From assembly GCA_019187225.1 (NCBI GenBank), contig JABAQQ010000017.1, positions 14,266 to 78,265 of the forward strand: a stretch of 64,000 nt of DNA, given 5' to 3'. The position numbers and the translations under genes were made by a program. Origin of the DNA: Saprospiraceae bacterium (GTDB lineage: Bacteria > Bacteroidota > Bacteroidia > Chitinophagales > Saprospiraceae). Shown here piece by piece: positions 50,415 through 59,397 of this stretch (positions are counted from its first letter, which is position 1; each line of letters starts with the position of its first letter). Below the pieces are notes generated by a model. The model made no database searches. It was not told the origin of the DNA and saw only the letters and a program-made list of their open reading frames with translations.

Positions 50415-53400
50415 ATGAACCTACCTGATCTTTCCCTCCGCCGCCCCGTTCTTGCCACCGTCATGAGCATCCTGATCGTCTTTTTCGGGGCGGTAGGCTA
50501 TGGCTTTCTTGGCGTACGCGAATACCCGGCTATTGACCCGCCAAACATCACGGTGCGGACCAACTACACCGGCGCCAACGCCGAAGTGGTTGAAAGTCAG
50601 ATCACCGAGCCTCTGGAAAAAGCCATCAACGGCATCGCGGGCATCCGTACGATCTCCAGTTCGTCGGCGCTGGGCAACAGCAACATCACGGTCGAATTCG
50701 ACCTCGATGTAGACCTGGAACAGGCCGCCAACGACGTGCGCGACAAGGTGAGCCAGGCCTTGCGCAGCCTGCCGCAGGACATAGATGCGCCACCGGTAGT
50801 GACAAAGGCCGACGCCAGCGGCGACCCGATCATGTTCATCCCGATTCAGAGCAGCACACGCAACATCATGGAGCTCTCGGACTATGCCGAGAACGTGATC
50901 ATGGAGAAAATCCAGACCATACCCGGTGTGTCGGCGGTCAATATTTTCGGGCAAAAAAGAACCTCGATGCGCCTGTGGATAGACCCGGCCAAACTGGTGG
51001 CATTCAACCTTACGGTGCAGGACATACAAGCGGCGCTCGACCGCGAAAACGTGGAATTGCCCGGCGGCAAAGTACGCGGCGACGTGACGGAGATGACGGT
51101 AAAAACCTTTGGCCGCCTGCTAACGGAAGAGGATTTCAACAATATGATCGTACGTCAGACGGAAGGGCAAACCATCCGTTTCCGCGACATCGGCGAAGCG
51201 ATGGTAGGGCCGGAAAATGAAGAAACCGGCGCGCGCCGCAACCTCGTTCAGGGCGTATCGCTGGCCATTATCCCACAACCGGGCAGCAACTGGGTGGAGA
51301 TCACCGACGAGTTTTACCGGCGCTATGAGCAGATACAGAAAGAATTGCCATCTGACATCATCATGAACGTGGGTATTGACAAATCGCGCTTCGTGCGGCG
51401 GGCTGTCAGTGAAGTGCAGGAAACGCTTTTTATCGCCATCGGCCTGGTGGTGCTCATCATTTATCTGTTTTTCCGCAACTGGCTGATCGCCTTGCGCCCA
51501 CTGATAGACATCCCGGTTTCCCTCATCGGCGCGTTTTTCATCATGTATGTTTTCGGCTTCAGCATCAATGTGCTGACCCTGCTGGCCATCGTGTTGGCGA
51601 CGGGACTGGTGGTGGACGACGGCATTGTGGTGACGGAAAATATTTTTAAAAAAATAGAAGCGGGTATGGACAAGTGGACGGCGGCGCGGGAAGGCACAAA
51701 GGAAATATTTTTCGCCGTCATCAGCACGTCCATTACGCTGGCAGTGGTGTTCATTCCGGTCATTTTCCTGCAGGGCTTCACAGGACGTTTGTTCCGCGAG
51801 TTCGGCATCGTGGTAGCCGGCGCCGTGCTGATCTCGGCGTTCGTATCGCTGACATTGACACCTGTATTGAACGTCAAACTGGGCACAGCGCGACACGGTT
51901 GGTTTTACAACTTTACCGAGCCTTTTTTCAAAGGTATGGACCGGGTATACGGCTCGGCATTGCGCTCGTTCATGCGCTATCGTTGGGCAAGTCTGGCCAT
52001 TCTCGCCGGTTGTTTTGGCATGATCTGGTATTTCGGCGGTACCGTAAAAAGCGAACTGGCGCCGCTCGAAGATCGCAGCCGTGTCCGCTCCAACGTGTCC
52101 GCTCCGGAGGGTACGGATTTTGACCAAATGGAAAGTATTATCTACAATCTGTGCAAAATGACGATGGACTCGGTGCCGGAAACCGAGATGATATTTGGAG
52201 TCACAGCCCCCGGCTTTGGCGCGGCCAGTACTAATTCGGGCTTTTTAAGTCTTGCTCTGACTGACCCGGACAAACGCGAACGCACACAGGATGAGATTTA
52301 CAATCAATTGCTTGCGATGTATAAGCGCGTACCGGATGCCCGGGTGTTCCCCACGCAGGAAGAGACCATCTCCATCGGCTTCGGTCGCGGCCTGCCCGTG
52401 CAATTCGTGTTGCAAACGCTGGATTTTGAAAAACTGAAAGAAGTTGTTCCGAAATTCCTCGAAGAAGCCCGCAAAGACCCTGCGTTTGCCACCGTAGACG
52501 TGAATTTGAAATTCAACAAACCAGAACTACAGATCACCATTGACCGCCTGAAAGCCGCCGAACTGGGCGTGAGTGTGTTCGACGTGAGCTCTACCCTGCA
52601 AATGGCGCTCTCCGGACGGCGATTCGGTTATTTCCTCAAGGACGGCAAACAATACCAGGTGATCGGTCAGGTGGACCGCGCCAACCGCGACGAACCGCTC
52701 GACCTTGCGGGTCTGTACGTGCGCAACAACCGCGGCGACATGATCCAGCTCGACAACATCGTGCGGATGGAGGAGACGAGCAACCCGCCCCAACTCTACC
52801 ACCACAACCGCTACAAATCGGCCACCATCAGCGCAGGACTTGCGCCCGGCAAAACGCTCGGCGAAGGTATTGAAGCCATGGAAGCCATCGCCGGCCGCTT
52901 GCTGGACGACACGTTTGAGACCGATCTGAGCGGCGCTTCGCGCGATTTCCGGGAAAGCAGCGGCAACACGATGTTCGCATTCCTGCTGGCATTGGGTCTG
53001 ATCTATCTCATTCTCGCCGCCCAGTTCGAGAGTTTCCGCGATCCGTTCATCATCATGCTTACGGTTCCGCTCGCCATCGCCGGAGCGTTTCTGACGCTTG
53101 CCGTCACCGGAAATACGCTCAATATTTTTTCTCAGATCGGCATGATCATGCTCATCGGCTTAGTGACGAAAAACGGGATTTTGATCGTCGAATTTGCCAA
53201 CCAGAAACGCGACGCGGGCATGCCCAAGCGCCAGGCGGTGCTCGAAGCCGCTCAGGCCCGTTTGCGCCCGATCCTGATGACGACGCTGGCCACAGTGCTG
53301 GGCGCATTGCCCATCGCCCTGGCGTTCGGTGCAGCCTCCACGAGCCGGATCCCGCTCGGTATGGTAGTGGTGGGCGGCCTCTTGTTTTCGCTCCTGCTGA

Positions 53401-53534
53401 CCCTGTTCGTCATTCCGGCGATGTATACGTTCTTAAGCGGGAAACAGCGGCATCACGCTCCCTGGGCGTATGAAGAGGAGACAGGCAACGGACAAACGGA
53501 AGTAAAAAAAGAACCGGAAATGGAAGGAGTGTAA
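50415..53534 (+). CDS. RND (HAE1-type) efflux pump inner-membrane protein
   Basis: The 1039-residue pump from MNLPDLSLRRPVLATVMSIL has twelve predicted membrane helices, with the two large periplasmic loops after helix 1 and helix 7. The proton-relay aspartates are in LATGLVVDDGIVVTENIFK (about 400), and the family motif GLVTKNGILIVEFANQ is present. It would export drugs or lipids with a membrane-fusion protein and a TolC channel. The TolC-family gene lies at 56953; no fusion protein gene is in the window. It belongs to the AcrB/MexF type by length and motifs. Confidence 0.93.
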   Translation: MNLPDLSLRRPVLATVMSILIVFFGAVGYGFLGVREYPAIDPPNITVRTNYTGANAEVVESQITEPLEKAINGIAGIRTISSSSALGNSNITVEFDLDVDLEQAANDVRDKVSQALRSLPQDIDAPPVVTKADASGDPIMFIPIQSSTRNIMELSDYAENVIMEKIQTIPGVSAVNIFGQKRTSMRLWIDPAKLVAFNLTVQDIQAALDRENVELPGGKVRGDVTEMTVKTFGRLLTEEDFNNMIVRQTEGQTIRFRDIGEAMVGPENEETGARRNLVQGVSLAIIPQPGSNWVEITDEFYRRYEQIQKELPSDIIMNVGIDKSRFVRRAVSEVQETLFIAIGLVVLIIYLFFRNWLIALRPLIDIPVSLIGAFFIMYVFGFSINVLTLLAIVLATGLVVDDGIVVTENIFKKIEAGMDKWTAAREGTKEIFFAVISTSITLAVVFIPVIFLQGFTGRLFREFGIVVAGAVLISAFVSLTLTPVLNVKLGTARHGWFYNFTEPFFKGMDRVYGSALRSFMRYRWASLAILAGCFGMIWYFGGTVKSELAPLEDRSRVRSNVSAPEGTDFDQMESIIYNLCKMTMDSVPETEMIFGVTAPGFGAASTNSGFLSLALTDPDKRERTQDEIYNQLLAMYKRVPDARVFPTQEETISIGFGRGLPVQFVLQTLDFEKLKEVVPKFLEEARKDPAFATVDVNLKFNKPELQITIDRLKAAELGVSVFDVSSTLQMALSGRRFGYFLKDGKQYQVIGQVDRANRDEPLDLAGLYVRNNRGDMIQLDNIVRMEETSNPPQLYHHNRYKSATISAGLAPGKTLGEGIEAMEAIAGRLLDDTFETDLSGASRDFRESSGNTMFAFLLALGLIYLILAAQFESFRDPFIIMLTVPLAIAGAFLTLAVTGNTLNIFSQIGMIMLIGLVTKNGILIVEFANQKRDAGMPKRQAVLEAAQARLRPILMTTLATVLGALPIALAFGAASTSRIPLGMVVVGGLLFSLLLTLFVIPAMYTFLSGKQRHHAPWAYEEETGNGQTEVKKEPEMEGV

Positions 53535-53563
53535 ATATCTGCGAAACACTTTAACATGTAAAA

Positions 53564-53787
53564 ATGAGTCATCCCGAATTTTTCAACCCACGATTTTAGT
53601 CGTGGGAAAGGCGACAAAACACGAGATACCAAACCGTTTTAACGGTTTTGATACAGGCCTGGCCAGGCAGTCGAAAACGGTTGAAACCGTTTTTATATCA
53701 GTTCAGCCTGTTCTTCTTCTCCCACGATTGAAATCGTGGGTTGAAACAACATCTCTCCGCTTTATGCAAAAATTCGGGATGACTCAT
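53564..53787. mobile_element. MITE-like element with terminal inverted repeats (copy 2, 224 bp)
   Basis: Left end ATGAGTCATCCCGAATTTTT (53564-53583) is identical to copy 1 at 10922. The right end 53768-53787 is its exact complement. Inside are hairpin modules CCCACGATTTTAGTCGTGGG, AACCGTTTTAACGGTT, AACGGTTGAAACCGTT and CCCACGATTGAAATCGTGGG. There is no coding capacity. It sits 30 bp after the pump stop. Confidence 0.8.
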
Positions 53788-53840
53788 GCCAATCAGGGGT
53801 TAAAAACCAAAGTATATTGACTCTCAAGCAATTGGGCAGG

Positions 53841-53873
53841 ACGTTTACGAAACTTTCAAAGTTTCGTAAACGT
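53841..53873. repeat. Perfect 33-bp palindrome
   Basis: ACGTTTACGAAACTTT, one C, then its exact complement. A degenerate version of ACGTTTACG with AAAGTT/AACTTT lies at 11339-11366, inside element copy 1. A further degenerate element end (GCATGACTCAT) lies at 53914-53924. The rest of the gap to 54121 is AT-rich. Confidence 0.85.
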
Positions 53874-54120
53874 AAACACCTGAAAATCAATGACAAGGTT
53901 TTGCTCCTGATTCGCATGACTCATGTTTTTAACTATTTTCGGTTAGTGTCCGTCAGATGACGAAATAAATATCGCCTGTGGCACTATTTTTGGCCAGCTG
54001 CATCCGGTAAGATTTCTTATTGTATAATCTTCTACTCTCCGATTAATATATCTGTTTTCCCGCCTTCCGTACATTCGTGTACATCACTCTTATTTCTTCA
54101 CATTTCCAAATTTTAACCTT

Positions 54121-55077
54121 ATGGCCCAGACTTCAGCCATCGATACCGCTGTGCGGTTCGGAGAGATTCCTTTTACTGATTTCACCAAAGAGCTCATCAC
54201 CGGCACCTTTGACGCCATAGTAGGCGCCAACCTCAAACAAATGGATGCCTATGTGGATATGGTGCAAACGCTTGCCAAAGACTTGTCAACTTACATCAAT
54301 GAAACCAAAAGCGAGGTATCCCTCTCCGAAATAAAGGATTTGGTGAGTGCGTTGCCGCTTCCCAACGCGGGAGAAACCAACACGCTGGTTTCGGCGATCA
54401 CACAAGGATACAACGAGGCATTGGGAACGCTCACACCGCCAGCATCTAATGCAACCTTGACAGCAAACAATGTTCCTGTTGCTCCAACTTCGGGCGGCGA
54501 AACCTCGTGGGCGGGAGTTGTCAATTCGTTGATACCTGCTATCAAAGACGTTATTTTAACGCTTGTCCCGAATAATACAACGCAACTTGACCTCAATAGC
54601 CAGTTAGCTCAGGCAGATTTAGACAAGTTGAACACCTCCACTTCCTTTTTTAAGGATTCGCTCAAAGTAGGCACCAGATGGTACACCGTCCTTTACGAAG
54701 CGATGGCAAGTAAAATCGCCAATGACAAGTACACCCTGCTTCAGAACATGGCCAAAATGGGCTTGCAGCGTCTGGTCGTCGACAGCGGCAAGATAGAAAC
54801 GCGCATTACGTTCAGCACTTACGAATCTCATCTCGATGAAAGCCAAAGCACCCATTCTGACAAAACGAAAGAGACAAACAAATTAGTCAACAGCAAGCGG
54901 TCGTTTGTCAGCGGGCTGTTCGCGAAAGGGTACAAAGACAAACAGAAAACAAAGGAAATAACCATCAACACCGCGAAAGATATTCACCGCGATGTGTCGG
55001 GCAGTTCCGTCCAGATTTTCGGTAGCGTGGTCATCAATTTCAAAACTGACTATTTGCCGCTTAGCTCTGCGCAATAA
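54121..55077 (+). CDS. Unrecognised protein, cassette member A
   Basis: The 318-residue soluble protein has no signal peptide or membrane helix. N-terminal helix IPFTDFTKELITGTFDAIVG and a C-terminal part (ANDKYTLLQNMAKMGLQRLV, SGKIETRITF, then VQIFGSVVINFKTDY) have counterparts in the next gene's product, so the two are paralogues. A variable, Pro/Thr/Ser-rich linker lies in the middle. I recognise no family. It is followed after 121 bp by gene B; the gap holds a hairpin with a T-run. Confidence 0.7.
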   Translation: MAQTSAIDTAVRFGEIPFTDFTKELITGTFDAIVGANLKQMDAYVDMVQTLAKDLSTYINETKSEVSLSEIKDLVSALPLPNAGETNTLVSAITQGYNEALGTLTPPASNATLTANNVPVAPTSGGETSWAGVVNSLIPAIKDVILTLVPNNTTQLDLNSQLAQADLDKLNTSTSFFKDSLKVGTRWYTVLYEAMASKIANDKYTLLQNMAKMGLQRLVVDSGKIETRITFSTYESHLDESQSTHSDKTKETNKLVNSKRSFVSGLFAKGYKDKQKTKEITINTAKDIHRDVSGSSVQIFGSVVINFKTDYLPLSSAQ

Positions 55078-55091
55078 ATTCTTTTCAGGTG

Positions 55092-55155
55092 GGCGCCTCA
55101 TTCCTCATTGGATATTGATCAAGTACCAATTACTAATAAGGCGCCTCCTTTTTTT
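55092..55155 (+). promoter_or_regulatory. Possible attenuator between cassette genes A and B
   Basis: GGCGCCT (55092-55098) pairs with AGGCGCC (55139-55145), followed by TCC and seven T residues. Gene B starts 44 bp later, so partial termination may set the A:B ratio. Confidence 0.5.
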
Positions 55156-55198
55156 CATTTCTACTCTCCTTTTTCATCTTTCAAAAATTGAATTCCCC

Positions 55199-55990
55199 AT
55201 GGGAGACGCCCTCATACCAGTCGAATTGGGTTTATCGGCTTTTGTCGCCAAACTCATCGAAGAAACTTTCGATGCCATCATTTGTAGCAATTATGAGCAG
55301 GCAAAAAAGCAGGAAGAAATATTGCTGAATCTCCAGAAAAATCCGGAGGCCTTCGCCCGCGAATACGTAACCGACGCGGAAATTTTTGAATACCTCGGCA
55401 GGGTCTTCGCTAGCGGGGAACTGAAAGTCGGAGCGCCCTATAAAGGCGAACTGGAAGCAAAATTAAATGCGCTTGGCATTTTATTATCTGCCGATAAAAA
55501 AGAGATTTCCGAAAATCAGATCACAGCTCAGGGTATGCTGAGTATTCGCCAGAATATACGGCAACAAATGGCCAATGAACGATTCTCCATGTTATCCAAA
55601 ATCGCGGCACAAGGTATGCCCCGGGTAGTCGTGGATGCAGGTCAGATTTCGGCCAAAGTAGCTTTTTATACCAATAAAGTCGAAACGAAAACGGTTCAGG
55701 CCCTACCCTCGCAGGCAGCGTCCTCCGCCACTCCGGCAGTGGTGGTTGCCGCAGCGCCTGTGCCCGGAAAAATACAGGATGCCATCAAAGCCCAGAAATC
55801 CGGAGAGCTACAAGAGTTTAACACCGGCAGATCATTGGCGGTCATTCTCAAACGCGGGGAATTTTTAAAATCGCAACCGGCATCAGTACTTCCCAATATC
55901 AATATATCGGTGCGACAAGCCGCCGAAACGGCTTCCACATCGAGTGCAGGTATGGTAGGTGAGGTGGTCATCAAATTTAAAACCGTCTGA
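55199..55990 (+). CDS. Unrecognised protein, cassette member B (paralogue of A)
   Basis: The 263-residue protein from MGDALIPVELGLSAFVAKLI has the same plan as gene A: N-terminal helix LSAFVAKLIEETFDAIICSN (compare FTDFTKELITGTFDAIVGAN) and MANERFSMLSKIAAQGMPRV. This is followed by VVDAGQISAKVAF (compare VVDSGKIETRITF) and the ending GMVGEVVIKFKTV. An Ala/Pro-rich linker precedes the C-terminal part. No signal peptide. Translation start is 2 bp from nothing else: the next gene begins 3 bp after its stop. Function unknown. Confidence 0.7.
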   Translation: MGDALIPVELGLSAFVAKLIEETFDAIICSNYEQAKKQEEILLNLQKNPEAFAREYVTDAEIFEYLGRVFASGELKVGAPYKGELEAKLNALGILLSADKKEISENQITAQGMLSIRQNIRQQMANERFSMLSKIAAQGMPRVVVDAGQISAKVAFYTNKVETKTVQALPSQAASSATPAVVVAAAPVPGKIQDAIKAQKSGELQEFNTGRSLAVILKRGEFLKSQPASVLPNINISVRQAAETASTSSAGMVGEVVIKFKTV

Positions 55991-55992
55991 CG

Positions 55993-56181
55993 ATGGAACG
56001 GACAGTACTGGAGTGTCTTTTTATTCAGGAAATGGAACCCGTTGTGCAGGAAGTGATCCCTTATTTCAATGAGGCTTCGGAATTGAAGTTCTATGAGATA
56101 GTCCTGATAGTTCGCTTCGGCGAAAAAACCTTTGAGATCGTCATCCATACACTTGACGAGTCTCCGGCATCTGTAGCGTAA
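55993..56181 (+). CDS. Unrecognised 62-residue protein, cassette member C
   Basis: This small acidic protein (MERTVLECLFIQEMEPVVQE ... FGEKTFEIVIHTLDESPASV) begins two bases after the gene B stop, so it is translationally coupled. One helix then two or three strands are predicted. Its gene order and coupling make it part of the A-B-C unit. It is convergent with the LON-domain gene, ending 9 bp before that gene's stop. Confidence 0.6.
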   Translation: MERTVLECLFIQEMEPVVQEVIPYFNEASELKFYEIVLIVRFGEKTFEIVIHTLDESPASVA

Positions 56182-56190
56182 GACGGGGCT

Positions 56191-56820
56191 TTACAACCTC
56201 AATTCTCCGAACTCCCGGAAATCCCCGTTCATCCGGATACGCTCTTTGGTTCGCTCCACGTTTTCTACCACCGGAAGTACCTCATGCAGGTGTTCGAGCA
56301 GGAATTCCTGGCGTTCGGTCTCGTTTTCCAGCGTGAGCAATTCGTACTCGCCTTCCAACGGAAGACCCACGCCGTGCGCGATCTGATAAGAAAAAGGTTG
56401 GGACGCATCGGGGTTGAAAGGAGGCTCCGTCTTGAAGATACCGTACAGTTTTTCCACCAATTCGATCAATTGCGGCAATATCAGCGGCGATTTATATGGC
56501 TGGGGATAAAAATGCACGTCGCCATGCGCGTAGAGCTTGCCGGGTGCGGGGTTTTCAAAATCGAGCAGGCGAAAAACGCGCAAACCACGCGTGCGGATGT
56601 CCATACGACCGTCATCGTAACGCGTTACCAATTCCAATATCTGCATCTCTGTACCGTAGCCGGGCAACGAATTGTTCACATAAGCCGGTATGCCAAAGGT
56701 CGTTTGCTGGTCGAGGCACTCTCCTATAAGTTGCCGATACCGCGGCTCGAAAATGTGCAGATTGAGTTTTTCGCCGGGGTACACGACGAGATTGAGTGGG
56801 AAAAGCGGAAGGTAAGGCAT
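56191..56820 (-). CDS. LON-substrate-binding-domain protein
   Basis: The 209-residue protein is only the N-terminal domain of Lon protease, without ATPase or peptidase: LPLFPLNLVVYPGEKLNLHI (start), FEPRYRQLIGECL, GTEMQILELVTRYDDGRMDI, TRGLRVFRLLD. Such stand-alone proteins occur in many bacteria; the role in protein quality control is unproven. Confidence 0.9.
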   Translation of the reverse strand: MPYLPLFPLNLVVYPGEKLNLHIFEPRYRQLIGECLDQQTTFGIPAYVNNSLPGYGTEMQILELVTRYDDGRMDIRTRGLRVFRLLDFENPAPGKLYAHGDVHFYPQPYKSPLILPQLIELVEKLYGIFKTEPPFNPDASQPFSYQIAHGVGLPLEGEYELLTLENETERQEFLLEHLHEVLPVVENVERTKERIRMNGDFREFGELRL

Positions 56821-56952
56821 GACTCAACAACTGTCGGTATAGAACGAAACCACCGCAGATTAGTTGTCAAAAATGACCATCCGGGATTTGTTGTATCAAC
56901 TTTTAAAACCCCAACCCTGAATCCGGCGTTTAAGCCGTTTTAATTTCGCCGC

Positions 56953-58260
56953 ATGAAAAAACGCCACCTCCTGTTTCTTTCCTTTTTGCTGTGCCTTCCA
57001 TACCTGTACAGCCAAACCCCTAACCCGCTCCTCACTCCCGATGAGGCCGTCCGGATCGCCCTGGAGAACAACTACGACATCCGGCTTAGCCGCGCCGATG
57101 CCGAGATTGCCAAACTGAACAACATCAAGGCCAATGCAGGGATGTTACCTACCGTTAATTTCGTCGCGAACGAAACTTTCACCCTGAGTTCTTTCCAGCA
57201 AAAATTAGCCAATGGCAATGAGTTTTCAGCCTTAGGCGCGCCCTTCAATTCGGCAAATGCGGGGGTACAACTCAACTGGACGCTATTTGACGGCAAGCGC
57301 ATGTATATCGCAAAAAAACGCCTCGAAGAACTCGAAGCCCTCGGTCAACTCGATCTGCAAAACCAGGTGCAACAGACCACTGCACTGGTGTTGCAAACCT
57401 ATTACGAGATCGTACGCAGCCGCCTCAACGAGCGCGCTTCCGCCGAAGTCATCGCGCTCAACGAAGAGCGGCTCCGCATTGCCGATGCCCGACTTGCCGC
57501 AGGTTTTGCCGCCCAAACCGACGCCCTCCAGGCGCGTATTGACCTCAACCAACGGCGGGCCGACCTACTCAACCAGCAGACTGCCACCGACGCCGCCAAA
57601 CGTACGCTCAACCGCCTGCTCGTTCGCCCTCCCGAAACGCCCTTCGATGTAGACGAGAACCTCGTCAACACTTACACTCCTGATCGCAACGCGCTGTTGG
57701 AACGTTTGTCAACACAAAATCCGTCATTGCTTTCCCTGCGAAAAAATGCCGAGGTTGCCGCCCTCATCGTGGACGAGAACCGGACGCTCCATAAACCGCG
57801 CATAACGGGCCTCGGGCAGTTCAACGCAGTTCGCAGCGACAATGGCTCCGGTTTCCTGCTCAACAACACGCAAGCGGGCCTTTCAGTCGGCGCAGGACTT
57901 GTCATTCCGCTGTATACCGGTGGCAACCTCAAGCGCCAGGTGGAAGTCGCCCAGGTGCAGGCACAACAAGCCAACCTGCTCCTGGAAGCGCAACGCATCA
58001 GCATCGAAACGGAACTCGACAACCAACTGGCTTTCTTCCGCGTCAACCAGCAGGTTTTGGCTCTGGAAGAAGAAAATGTGAAAAACGCCCGCGAAAGCCT
58101 CAATGTAAGTACCGAGCGTTTCCGCCTGGGGCAAACCAATGCACTCGAAGTGCAAACCGCCCAGAATACGCTTGAACAAGCCCTGACACGGCGCAATCTT
58201 GTTCAGTACAATCTGAAAGCGACGGAAATCCAGTTGCGTTTGCTGGCAGGAGAATTATGA
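56953..58260 (+). CDS. TolC-family outer-membrane efflux channel
   Basis: The 435-residue protein has a signal peptide (MKKRHLLFLSFLLCLPYLYS) and long helical hairpins (LRLSRADAEIAKLNNIKANA ... LDLQNQVQQTTALVLQTYYEIVRS; a second similar half from about 230). The structure is the OEP repeat of TolC proteins, which form trimeric exit ducts. It could serve the RND pump at 50415, although the three-gene cassette lies between. No adaptor gene is adjacent. Confidence 0.9.
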   Translation: MKKRHLLFLSFLLCLPYLYSQTPNPLLTPDEAVRIALENNYDIRLSRADAEIAKLNNIKANAGMLPTVNFVANETFTLSSFQQKLANGNEFSALGAPFNSANAGVQLNWTLFDGKRMYIAKKRLEELEALGQLDLQNQVQQTTALVLQTYYEIVRSRLNERASAEVIALNEERLRIADARLAAGFAAQTDALQARIDLNQRRADLLNQQTATDAAKRTLNRLLVRPPETPFDVDENLVNTYTPDRNALLERLSTQNPSLLSLRKNAEVAALIVDENRTLHKPRITGLGQFNAVRSDNGSGFLLNNTQAGLSVGAGLVIPLYTGGNLKRQVEVAQVQAQQANLLLEAQRISIETELDNQLAFFRVNQQVLALEEENVKNARESLNVSTERFRLGQTNALEVQTAQNTLEQALTRRNLVQYNLKATEIQLRLLAGEL

Positions 58261-58362
58261 CCGTAGATAAAGTCCGCCTGCTGAAAAGCGGCATCAGGAT
58301 ATTTTATAACGATCCGTGCGGAACTGATTACCGAAAACAAATATAGGTCATTTTTCTGCCGA

Positions 58363-58378
58363 TGTGACAATTATCACG
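58363..58378 (+). promoter_or_regulatory. Crp/Fnr-type operator of the TauE/SafE gene
   Basis: TGTGACAATTATCACG. A gap of exactly 26 nt leads to TTTGC at 58405-58409 (box CACCTTTG), 39 bp before the start codon. The same arrangement precedes 59398 and 61041. Confidence 0.85.
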
Positions 58379-58447
58379 GAAAAGCGCCTGTTTGTGCCGC
58401 CACCTTTGCAGTATTATTTTTCAATAAAACAAAATAATCAGCAAAAA

Positions 58448-59281
58448 ATGGCAATTGCAGGCTACTTCGCATCGGCACTGATCGGTGTTTCCCTGGGTCT
58501 CATAGGCGGCGGCGGCAGCATCCTGACCGTACCCGTATTGGTTTACCTTTTTGGCGTGGACCCGGTTTTGGCAACCGCATACTCCCTTTTCATCGTCGGC
58601 TCAACCAGCCTCGTCGGAACACTTCCCAAATACCGGGAAGACCTGGTCAATCTGAAAACAGCCGTGATCTTCGGCATTCCTTCCATCCTGGCAGTGTACG
58701 CTACGCGGGCTTATCTCGTACCCCTGATCCCCAATCCCGTTTTTACCATAGGAACCTTCGTCGTATCGAAAGCCATGCTGATGATGGGATTGTTCGCCGT
58801 CCTCATGGTATTCGCTTCCATCTCGATGATCCGCGACAAAAAAGGATCTGCTGCCAGTGATACAACCGGCGCCGAACCGCAAAAATTCAACTATCCGATG
58901 ATTTTGCTGGAAGGTGCGGTAGTGGGAGTGCTTACAGGATTGGTCGGCGCCGGTGGCGGATTCCTGATCATTCCCGCTCTGGTTCTTTTCAGCAAACTTC
59001 CCATGAAACAGGCTGTAGGCACTTCTTTGCTCATCATTGCCGCCAAGTCTTTATTCGGTTTTATGGGCGATCTGTCGCAATACCACCTCGACTGGTTGCT
59101 ATTGGGCAGCGTCACGCTATTGGCCATCGCCGGTATCTTTATCGGCAACCGGCTCAGCCGAAGCATTGACGGCAACAAACTGAAAAAAGCCTTCGGGTGG
59201 TTCGTGCTGATAATGGGCATCTATATCCTGATCAAGGAATTGTACCTGAACCCCGCCGCTGCCGCAGTGGGAGCACATTAA
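58448..59281 (+). CDS. TauE/SafE-family sulfite/sulfur-compound exporter
   Basis: The 277-residue protein from MAIAGYFASALIGVSLGLIG has eight helices in two halves, each opening with a glycine-rich turn (GVSLGLIGGGGSILTVPVL and GVLTGLVGAGGGFLIIPAL). The family moves sulfite, sulfoacetate or similar anions. Its place before a persulfide dioxygenase and YeeE genes argues for export of sulfite produced by that enzyme. It has its own operator and promoter box. Confidence 0.9.
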   Translation: MAIAGYFASALIGVSLGLIGGGGSILTVPVLVYLFGVDPVLATAYSLFIVGSTSLVGTLPKYREDLVNLKTAVIFGIPSILAVYATRAYLVPLIPNPVFTIGTFVVSKAMLMMGLFAVLMVFASISMIRDKKGSAASDTTGAEPQKFNYPMILLEGAVVGVLTGLVGAGGGFLIIPALVLFSKLPMKQAVGTSLLIIAAKSLFGFMGDLSQYHLDWLLLGSVTLLAIAGIFIGNRLSRSIDGNKLKKAFGWFVLIMGIYILIKELYLNPAAAAVGAH

Positions 59282-59305
59282 AAAATTGTTGATATCAACG
59301 CGAAA

Positions 59306-59321
59306 TGTGACTTCTATCACG
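59306..59321 (+). promoter_or_regulatory. Crp/Fnr-type operator of the persulfide dioxygenase gene
   Basis: TGTGACTTCTATCACG, 26 nt, then TTTGC at 59348-59352 (box CATATTTG), 45 bp before the start codon. Confidence 0.88.
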
Positions 59322-59397
59322 AAACGCAACTCCGATATTGCCACATATTTGCAATATCAAAAACAATCCACTAAAACAAAAATAAAATTTCCGAATC

